Below are positions 56,685 to 64,000 of a DNA stretch of 64,000 bases, one piece after another. The first letter of the stretch is position 1. Each line of letters starts with the position of its first letter. This DNA comes from Tridacna crocea (Eukaryota > Mollusca > Bivalvia > Cardiida > Cardiidae), in the NCBI GenBank assembly GCA_943736015.1, contig OX031072.1:7963501-8027500 (forward strand). Direction: 5' to 3'. Below the pieces are notes generated by a model. That model was not told the DNA's origin, made no database searches, and saw only the letters and a list, made by a program, of their open reading frames with translations. The position numbers and the translations under genes were made by a program.

Positions 56685-58307
56685 AGCTCGCCTGAGCACG
56701 AAGTGCTCATGGTGAGCTGTTGTGATCACCTAAAGTCCGTCGTCAACAATTTCTTTAAACCAAAGTTGTTCAAGTGATTGAATTCCAGCTATAATTCTGG
56801 TTGCCATGGCAACCAAAAGGAAAAAAATAGTAAAATGTTTGAAAATCTGCTCTGAAACCAGAAGGCGTAGAGCTTTGATATTCGGTATGTAGCATCTCCT
56901 AGTGGACCTCTACCAAATTTGTTCATATGATGCCCCTGAGGTCAAAACTGGCCCCGCCCCGGGGTCACAAGTTTGAAACGTAGAAATAAAGAAGGAAAAC
57001 TTTAAAATTCTTCTTTTTTGTAACTAGAAAGTGCAGAGCTTTGATAGTTGGTATGTAGCATCTCCTAGTGGACCTCTACCAAGATTGTTCATATGATGCC
57101 CCTGGGTCAAAACTGGCTCCGCCCCGGAGGTCACAAGTTTGCAACATAGGAACAAAGAAGGAAAACTTTAAATATCTTCTTCTCTGTAACTAGAAAGCGC
57201 AGAGGTTTGATATTTGGTATATAGCATCTCCTAGTGGACCTCTACCAAGATTTTTCATATGATGCCCCAAAACTGGCCCCTCCCCGGGGGTCACAAGTTT
57301 GAAACAGGAACAAAAGAGGAAAACTTCAAAATTCTTCTCTGAAACTAGAACACGTAGAGCTTTGATATTTGGTATGTAGCATCTCCTAGTGGACCTCTAC
57401 CAAGATTGTTCATATGATACCCCTGGAGTCAGAACTGGCCCCGACCCGGAGGTCACAAGTTTGAAACTTGGGAACAAAGAAGGAAAGCTTTAAATATCTT
57501 CTCTGAAACTAGAAGGCGCAGAGCCTTGATATTTGTATGTAGCATCTCCTAGTGGATCTCTACCAACATTGTTCATATGATGCCCTTTGGGTCAAAAGTG
57601 GCCCCTCCCTGGGGGTCACAAGTTTGAAGCTTGGGAACAAAGAAGGAAAACTTTAAAAATCTTCTTGTCTGAAACTTGATGGTGCAGAGCTTTGATATTT
57701 GGTATGTAGCATCTCCTAGTGGACCTCTGCCAAGATTGTTCTTCTGATGTCCCTGGGGTCAAAACTGGCCCCGCCCCGGGGATCACAAGTTTGAATCATA
57801 GGAACAAAGAAAGAAAACTTTAAAATTTTAGTCTTCTTGTCTGAAACTAGGTGGTGCAGAGCTTTGATATTTAGTATGTACAGTGGCATCTCTTAGTGGA
57901 CCGCTACCAAGATTGTTCATACTATACCCCTGGGGTCAAAACTTGCCCTGCCCCGGGGATCACAAGTTTGAATCATAGGAACAAAGAAAGAAAACTTTAA
58001 AATTTTAGTCTTCTTGTCTGAAACTAGGTGGTGCAGAGCTTTGATATTTAGTATGTACAGTGGCATCTCCTAGTGGACCTCTACCAAGATTGTTCATACT
58101 ATGCCCCTGGGGTCAAAACTTGCCCTGCCCCATGGGTCACAAGTTCGAAACATGTGAATAAAGAAGGAAAACTTTAAAATTCTACTTCTCTGAAACTAGA
58201 AGGTGTAGAGCTTTGATATTTTGTAAGTAGCATCTCTTAGTGGACCTCTACCAAGGTTTTCTTAGGATGCCCCTGGGGTCAAAACTGGCCCCGCCCAGGG
58301 GTCACAG
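56685..58307 (+). mobile_element. Helitron-like tandem-unit element, 3'-truncated
   Basis: A perfect 5' hairpin (AGCTCGCCTGAGCACGAAG, TGCTCATGGTGAGC) follows a T tract. About nine ~150-165-bp units follow, including two almost identical adjacent units (57820-57970 and 58000-58150) with a GTATGTACAGTGGCATCTC variant. It stops within a unit at about 58307 with no 3' hairpin. Confidence 0.75.
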
Positions 58308-59175
58308 AAACACTCGACATCGTGGTTCTTAAAAAGGGCAATATTACCGGTTGGCTTGACAACAGACAACAGGAACTCAACAATGGGATACTTTTAGTTT
58401 TTAACACCGTGTGAAACATAACGTCAGAATAAAAAGAAAACCGTGACACTAAGTCATCTGCCCCTTTGTAGGACCGAAGAAGACTGCATTGTCGTAGGAC
58501 ACGTAGGCTAGATCAACGCCTAAAGGCACGGTTGAACATGGACGTCGCAACCGTAACCATTAGGCAAGGAGAAAGACCCTTAACGATAAGGCAGTGTGAA
58601 AGGTTTGAAAGAGTTGCACACTGTCTTGTCCATAGGAGAAGGATCCTCTCGGACGACAGTGTCACCGTCAAGTCAGTGGTGCTTTCCAAAGATTCCGCAG
58701 ATAAAAGATATATAGATCTGTATTTTAGCCCTGCTCTGTGAGAATGGGGTTTACTGCATCTGTCGAAGTATCGATTCAGGTCAGATTGGGCCGAAACATT
58801 TTGCTATTGATATATTGGCCAATTTTCTGTTTATAGAAGAACCAGTCCGCCTCGTGATTTAGTAGGTTGCAAAAAAAAAAAAAACGGCCGTGATAGATTC
58901 GTAAGTATGTGATGGCTTGTTTGGACCATGGATCAAGGTGATGCATTAAGACCGGTTTTGAGGAGCATGGTTCATTTATTGTCATAAATAGAAGTCTATG
59001 AAATGGTTGAGACTTTGACTAAAAATCTTACCAGTTACGGCAAGATCTACTGACGATCTTGCTAATTACAAGTTGATCTGTTCAGGACAACCTATATACA
59101 TTCGCAGGTCACTTTTATGTTCAATATACAAATGGGTCGTGTTCTTAGAAAAAGAAGTTTAATGCATCGCTTTGA
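58308..59175. other. Gene-free stretch
   Basis: A more GC-balanced patch at 58470-58740 carries a + frame (58532-58741) with no recognised domain. Otherwise nothing. Confidence 0.35.
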
Positions 59176-59177
59176 TG

Positions 59178-59270
59178 CATGGTACCAAGCAGGCTAGCGC
59201 AGACTTAAATCATTTTTGTAAAAATAAAGTTTGGATCTTGGGTTTGAATCTGCTTTTGACATGCAGAATA
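59178..59270 (+). repeat. tRNA-like SINE head
   Basis: GGTACCAAGCAGGCTAGCGC (A-box region) and, after about 45 nt, GGGTTTGAATCTG, a good B-box match. The tail is not defined. Confidence 0.45.
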
Positions 59271-59399
59271 TTTAAAGATGGGAGAAGATTTCCGCTCATA
59301 TCAGGCTGACTTGCGCACATGCATTAAAATTAGGAACCCCCCCCCCCAATATTTCACAGATATACATGTGGCTCAAATATCAATAGAGTCGTTTTGTAT

Positions 59400-59620
59400 A
59401 GAATTACTCTGACCACATGGCAAAATTTTGCAGTCGAAAGCATTTACAAAAGATATGTGTGGCTTTTTTTTTTTTTGAAAGAGCAGAAAAGATTTTGGTG
59501 AAGGGGGGAAATGATTTTTAGTTACCAACAGTTTCTCCTTTTCTCGCAGTGTTTCAAAACCTTTATTCGTTGGGATAGTTTTCAAAAACAAGAATTCATA
59601 TACATGTGGTAAGGGTTCAC
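59400..59620. mobile_element. Degenerate piggyBac-like MITE
   Basis: GCAAAATTTTGCAGTCGAAAGC, GGGGGGAAATGATTTTTAG and CAGTTTCTCCTTTTCTCGCA keep the family order. The ends are eroded (ATTACTCTGACC and GTGGTAAGGGTTCA). Confidence 0.5.
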
Positions 59621-59982
59621 CCATTCTAATACCCTCAAGTGTGGGATTGAACTCGCATTATGTTAATGCCAGTACGTCATTTACCTGCATCAATATTTAT
59701 TTTGGGGACAAAAACAAGGTATGTATTCGGTCCACAGTTTATTGTATACAAAAATCTGAATCGATTTAATGGAAGAATAATATTTATATAATCTGAAATG
59801 TAAGGAGCAGTTTGGAAAATAGGCCGTCTGTGCCCTAAAGATAGGCCTACAGTATAAGCTGTCCTGGCTTGATATCAATATAGCTACCATTACAAGACCA
59901 ACAAGAAATATCTTTCACAAACGACGGGGTAAATTTGCAGGCAAATAGACAGAGTCCATGGAATGAACGTGTCTCTATTTTT

Positions 59983-61145
59983 AGCCCATCTTAGCAGACA
60001 GTGCTCGGGGTGGACTATTGTGATTGATCAATGTCTGTCTGTCCGTCCGTCCGTAAACAATTACTAAAATATCTCTGAAACCGCAGATTTCAATGAAACT
60101 TCACAGAAATGATCCTTAGGTGATGCACTTTCAGAATACTTCAAAGCTTTGATTTTGAATTTCATGAAGCACTCTGGTTTCCAGGGCGACCGAAAGAAAA
60201 AAATTTCTTGTCCCAAACTGTCAGGGCTAAAGCTTTCACATTTGGCAAGTAGCATCATCTAGTGGCCCTCTACCAAAATACTTCAGATTATGGCCCTAGT
60301 GTGGAAATTGGCTCTATGTTGTGAGTTCTAGGATTTCACAAAGAGATAAAGAGGGAAATCTTTAAAAATCTTCTTGTCCCAAACCGTAAGGGCTAGAGCT
60401 TTCATTTATGGTATGTAGTGACCCTCTACCAAAATACTTCAAATTATAGTCCAGGGTCCGTATTCACCAACCATTCTTAAGAATATTCTTGGTCTTATTC
60501 TTCAAGATTTCCTGACCATGAAAGTAATAGGAATTCTGATTGGCTGAACCAAATGGTTCAGCCAATCAGAAGTTCTGTTACTTTCACATTGACAAAATTC
60601 TGAAGAATAAGACCAAGAATGTTCTTAAGAATGGTTGGTGAATACGGACCCTGGTGTTAAAAACTGGCCATATGTTGTGGTGTCTCGGATTTCACATAGA
60701 GTTATAGAAATCTTTAAAAATATTCTTGTCCCAAACCGTAAGGGCTATAACTTTTATATTTTGCATGTAGCATCATACATCCAGTGGCCCCCTACCAATA
60801 TACTTAAAATCATGGCCCGGGAGTGAAATCTAGCCTTGTATGTTGTTGGGTCTCGGATTTCACATAGAGATAAAGAGGGAAACCTTTAAAAAAAATTTCT
60901 TGTCCCAAACCGTAAGGGCTAGAGCTTTAAATCATATTTGGCATAATGGTGTTGAGTCTTCTGTAAGTGGTTGTGGGAAAGAGGTTGATCACCATTATAT
61001 ATCCTGAAAAAGAGTGAATTCAATACTGATCTACTAAAATATTAATTAGTATCTTGAGCATCTCTGCAACAATTACAGTGGGCCATAAAAATGACAGCCG
61101 AGTTGCATTTGAGGTCAGCGATTTAGGACTTACTTGGTCCTCTTG
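59983..61145 (+). mobile_element. Variant tandem-unit element containing a fold-back MITE
   Basis: The 5' AGCCCATCTTAGCAGACAGT hairpin is degenerate. About four units carry CCCAAACCGTAAGGGCTAGA and CCAGTGGCC landmarks. The 3' hairpin AGGACTTACTTGGTCCT plus CTTG is at 61125-61145. It is a distinct subfamily from the 21.6-kb type. Interrupted at 60451-60654. Confidence 0.65.
60451..60654. mobile_element. Fold-back MITE, well preserved
   Basis: The ends CCAGGGTCCGTATTCACC and GGTGAATACGGACCCTGG are exact inverted repeats. Almost the whole 204 bp folds on itself (TTCTTAAGAATATTCTTGG and so on), with a palindromic centre TTGGCTGAACCAAATGG then TTCAGCCAA. No coding capacity. The superfamily is undetermined because the target duplication is unclear. 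Confidence 0.88.
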
Positions 61146-61401
61146 TTTTAACATGGGCCCTTGGAATAAACATGTCTACATATTGACTAATCATAGACGT
61201 TCATTCATGAATTCATTTGTTACCAGTACCAGAAGTATTATATCAAAATCCAGTACATTCAGCTAGATTCTTACGCACGTGCTTAAACTCGGCTGAAGTT
61301 CGTATATTATTTTCGGTGAAAACTTTAATTCGAAGAAGGGACATAACTCAAATATACATTGTGGGTTACCTGCTGTTCTAGCATAAGGTGCATGTACCCA
61401 A

Positions 61402-61833
61402 TTAACCCTTTGACTTCTAAGCACGACTTACTTGCCTTTTTGCGGACAGTGTAGATCAAGATCAGACTGCACGTTCTGTGCTGTCTGATCTTGGATCTAC
61501 ACTGTCCGATATAGAAATAGTATTCGCCAAAACATATCTTAGAAATATTAGTATTTTTAATTGTTAAATACTATCAAATTTAAAATTCTATTTTAGTTCT
61601 TTAGCCGCTAGGTTATCACCTAGTAAAATTCTCGTCCTGCTTGAGAAGTGATGAAACTGTCAAGTCGATAGTAAAAGCCATATTTAGCGATTTCGAAGGT
61701 ATTTTGAGGGAGAACGTAATTTGTTATCGGACAATGTAGACCCGAGATCAGACTGCTCCTTCTGTGCAATCTGGTCTTCATCTATACTTTCTGCTAAAGG
61801 TCAGTGAGTCGCGCCTAGCAGCCTGAAATTTAA
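61402..61833. mobile_element. TTAA-flanked MITE with GATCAAGATCAGACTG hairpins
   Basis: TTAACCCTTTGACTTCTAAG at the left and AGCAGCCTGAAATTTAA at the right. A perfect internal hairpin CGGACAGTGTAGATCAAG ... complement is at 61443-61510 and a diverged second one is near 61735-61800. Related pieces are at 52515-52585 and 62930-63005. TTAA plus CCC suggests a second piggyBac-like family. Confidence 0.6.
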
Positions 61834-61905
61834 TGGGTCTAATAAGTACACCAAGGGTTATGCTAAAATACTTCTTATAGATCAATTCTTTTTGCTGACT
61901 ACAGT

Positions 61906-62134
61906 TTAATCCTTTCCCAAACGACAAATTTTGGACTCTTCCAACCCGAAAGAGTTTGCAGACGACAATTTTAGATTTTGAGAAAGTGGCAGAAAGTTTT
62001 CAAAAAGGGTAGAAAACACTGTGGGAAAAAGGAGAAATTGCTCGTTACGAGCAATTTCTCCTTTTCCCACAGTGTTTTCAAAAGACTTTAAGTACAGACA
62101 CGAAAAAACCAGGGCTTGTTTGGGAAAGGGTTGA
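61906..62134. mobile_element. piggyBac-like MITE, AAATTGCTC core type
   Basis: TTAATCCTTTCCCAAACGAC at the left, TTGTTTGGGAAAGGGTTGA at the right. The central palindrome around GCTCGTTACGAGC has over 30 bp per arm. 229 bp. Confidence 0.87.
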
Positions 62135-62435
62135 ATGTCTGCCAACCACCATCTAATCTTTCGGTACAATTTCCAATTAACGATCTGGCGTATCGTACCC
62201 AAATCTACATTGCTATATAAATCGGTATGTACTTGGCCTCATTCAAATAGACTTAATGAACAAGCTTGATTTATGAATTCAACAAATTTGCATTCGATCC
62301 AATGTTTGAACAATAATAAGAATAGTGCAAGGCGACTCTTAATTGGCTGCCAAATTTAACATATCTGTATAGACCTATCCTCGTATAAATGTACACATAA
62401 ACCTTTTTTAAGTCGACCATAATCCCTCTCCATTT
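62135..62435. other. Gene-free stretch
   Basis: AT-rich. Nothing recognised. Confidence 0.35.
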
Positions 62436-62438
62436 TCT

Positions 62439-62442
<4 letters not shown>

Positions 62443-62470
<28 letters not shown>
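62443..62470. repeat. (TC)n microsatellite
   Basis: About fourteen uninterrupted TC dinucleotides. Confidence 0.95.
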
Positions 62471-62473
<3 letters not shown>

Positions 62474-62489
62474 AGTGACTCGATAGCTG

Positions 62490-62600
62490 TGCGCCCGCTG
62501 CATGGCTCAGCGGACAAATATCGGACTCGTGACCTGGTGGTTGTGATCCGGTTTCGGCAAAATTTCTTTTCCAGCGACTATTCGCCTGTCGCCTCTGATA
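62490..62600 (+). repeat. tRNA-like SINE head
   Basis: GCATGGCTCAGCGGACAAAT (A-box-like TGGCTCAGCGG), then GGTTGTGATCCGG about 35 nt later (B-box, 8 of 11 positions). The body is not defined. Confidence 0.4.
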
Positions 62601-63024
62601 CATGTAAGAAAAGTAGTTATATTGACTTGGCAAGAAAGTTGTGTTAGTGTGATAAAGGCATATGTGTAGGTGCATTGGTCGCTCTTATTATTATTCCTGG
62701 CTGGAAACTATTAATTTAGCCAGGAGTTTAGAAATTTACATATTATTTATTTAACATTAAAAGTGGTTAACTGCAGACTAACTTGTGTGTAAGTATGCGG
62801 GGGTACAAGATGATTTTTCTCTTAAGATTACACTCATAAATGTATAGTTAATTATAAAAACACACACATATTTGTAAATGGTTAGAAACTTGTGCCGATC
62901 TTTGCAGAGCTGAGCTAAGATTCGACTCCTTGAGTGGACAGTGTAAATCAAGATCAGACTGCACAGGAGGTGCCGTCTGATCTTGAAAATATAATGTGCG
63001 ATTGTTTTACTGTACATTCTTTGA
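62601..63024. other. Gene-free stretch with a MITE relic
   Basis: GTGTAAATCAAGATCAGACTG and GTCTGATCTTG at 62940-62990 are a piece of the 61402-type family. No gene. Confidence 0.4.
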
Positions 63025-63252
63025 TTAACCCTTTCCCAAACAAGCCCTTGTTTTTACGTGTCTGCAGTACAAGTCTTTTGAAAACACTGCTGGAAAAGGA
63101 AAAATTGCTCGTAACGAGCAATTTCTCCTTTTCCCACAGTGTTTTCTGCCCATCTGGAGAACTTTCTGCCTTTTTTATCAAATTTGAAATTGTCGTCTGC
63201 AAAGCCTTTCAGTTTGGAAGAGTCTAAAGGTTGTAGTTTGGGAAAGGGTTAA
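63025..63252. mobile_element. piggyBac-like MITE, abuts the next
   Basis: TTAACCCTTTCCCAAACAAG at the left, TTTGGGAAAGGGTTAA at the right. AAATTGCTCGTAACGAGCAA core. The right TTAA (63249-63252) doubles as the left TTAA of the next element. Confidence 0.9.
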
Positions 63253-63477
63253 CTCTTTACCACACGAGAAAATTTTAGACTGGTCCAAATTGAAAGCATT
63301 TGCAGACGACAAAATAAAGGTGGCTGAAAAACTGAAATTTATTCTGGGAAGGGTAGGAAACACTGTGGGAAAAGGAGAAAATGCTGGTAACCAGCATTTT
63401 CTCCTTTTCCCACAGTGTTTTCAAAAGGTTTCTTTCTCATTGGCGTCAAAAGTAGGGATTATGTGGTAATGGGTTAA
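63249..63477. mobile_element. piggyBac-like MITE sharing a TTAA with its neighbour
   Basis: TTAACTCTTTACCACACGAG at the left, ATGTGGTAATGGGTTAA at the right. AATGCTGGTAACCAGCATT core with very long perfect arms. 229 bp and probably young. Confidence 0.9.
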
Positions 63478-63659
63478 GAAAAAAAAACGGCTTGAAACTG
63501 CAAAAAATGCATCTTTTGTACCGACTGACTGTACGGTTCATTTGCTTAGCACGACAAAGGTTTTATCTGTTACTCTAGAAGAACGTTTTAGTAGAGTGTA
63601 ACAAAATAAAACAATGCTAACGGTACACAATCTACAACTGATCTTTATCTTCGAGTAAG

Positions 63660-63860
63660 AATTTTTTCCCCACACAATCCCGAGCTTAACGACCCTGAGA
63701 AATAAAAACCTCTGAAAACGATGTGGGAAAAGGAGAAAATCCTTTTCCCACAATGCTTTCTACTCAACGCAAGTTTTGTTACTGAGCCAGGCTAACAGTT
63801 TCGTCCGTAAATGCTTTAATTTGGAGCCGTATGAATTTTGGTTGTCTGGTAATGATTTAA
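63660..63860. mobile_element. piggyBac-like MITE, core-deleted
   Basis: CCCCACACAATCCCGAGC, then GATGTGGGAAAAGGAGAAAAT fused directly to CCTTTTCCCACAATG, so the centre of the palindrome is missing. The right side has TAAATGCTTTAATTTGG and GTCTGGTAATGATTTAA. Confidence 0.65.
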
Positions 63861-63890
63861 TCGTTTACCAAATGACAAAAATTTGGATTT
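63857..63890. mobile_element. Left end of another piggyBac-like MITE
   Basis: TTAATCGTTTACCAAATGAC and AAAAATTTGGA resemble the left end at 20598. It is lost after about 35 bp. It shares its TTAA with the preceding copy. Confidence 0.35.
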
Positions 63891-63914
63891 ATACAATTAG
63901 AGAGATGTTGGAAA

Positions 63915-64000
63915 AATTATCCTATAATGGTCCTCCCCAGATTCCTTCAAAAACTCTGGTTACCATGGCAACAAAACTGAAAAAAAAAATGTTCAGGGAT
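63915..64000 (+). mobile_element. Partial tandem-unit element at window edge
   Basis: CTCTGGTTACCATGGCAAC followed by AAAACTGAAAAAAAAAATG matches the first unit of the Helitron-like family. It continues beyond the window. Confidence 0.45.

Noticed and set aside
58532-58741. 69-codon + frame in a GC-balanced patch
   Set aside because: No known motif, no supporting exon or homologous copy in the window.
1-64000. LTR or retroviral elements, rRNA, CRISPR arrays
   Set aside because: No long direct terminal repeats, no polymerase or capsid motifs, no rRNA-like blocks and no regularly spaced short repeats of CRISPR type were seen.

Overview
The window looks like a gene-poor, AT-rich stretch of a mollusc genome, most likely a bivalve. 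This is inferred from two things. First, it carries many interspersed elements of a kind I associate with bivalves, whose 5' ends fold around a CTGAGCACAAAGTGCTCA-type hairpin and whose bodies are internal tandem repeats. Second, the one clear host gene has animal-type spliced exons. No species can be named from the sequence alone. I found no rRNA, no functional tRNA, no CRISPR array, no LTR or retroviral element and no bacterial-type operon.

Host gene content is small. Three + strand exons (13763-13861, 16917-17008, 17477-17584) encode the last ~100 residues of a receptor-type guanylate cyclase, including part of the class III cyclase catalytic domain and the stop codon. Earlier exons were not found upstream, so the preceding intron is either longer than 13.7 kb or the gene continues outside the window. 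An antisense THAP-domain reading frame (12775-13144, minus) lies upstream, with one frame break and one changed zinc ligand. A BED/C2H2-like zinc-finger fragment sits at the left edge (3-344). A decayed DDE_1 (pogo/Tigger-like) transposase with a CENP-B-type domain and a C-terminal PHD finger lies at 3009-4602.

Most of the rest is transposable-element debris, and several elements can be defined by comparing copies within the window. (i) About twenty TTAA-flanked, CCC-ended MITEs of about 228 bp with a large central palindrome (piggyBac-like), plus a 759-bp piggyBac derivative (17820-18578) that still encodes a transposase N-terminus. (ii) Long elements made of 130-170-bp tandem units, with a 5' hairpin, a 3' GGGCCATCATGGCCC-type hairpin, T-tract targets and no visible target duplication (21.6-23.9, 40.0-41.9, 46.2-48.2, 49.8-51.6, 56.7-58.3 and 60.0-61.1 kb). 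These resemble Helitron-like (Helentron/HINE) elements. (iii) hAT-like pieces (6.9-8.4 and 53.07-53.83 kb), fold-back elements with repeats inside their arms, and tRNA-derived SINE relics.

Three insertions have an intact paralogous empty site in the same window: 22974-23202 against 41212-41215, 46225-48214 against 10748/10749, and 53071-53826 against the arm at about 55.82 kb. These give sequence-level evidence for the insertion mechanisms.

The least explained structure is at 27.57-34.06 kb. A core of about 90 bp, centred on the palindrome ATCTGCAGAT, recurs ten times on the same strand at irregular 240-1870-bp intervals, while the DNA between copies has diverged much more. I do not recognise this core. 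It is the best candidate here for something undescribed.
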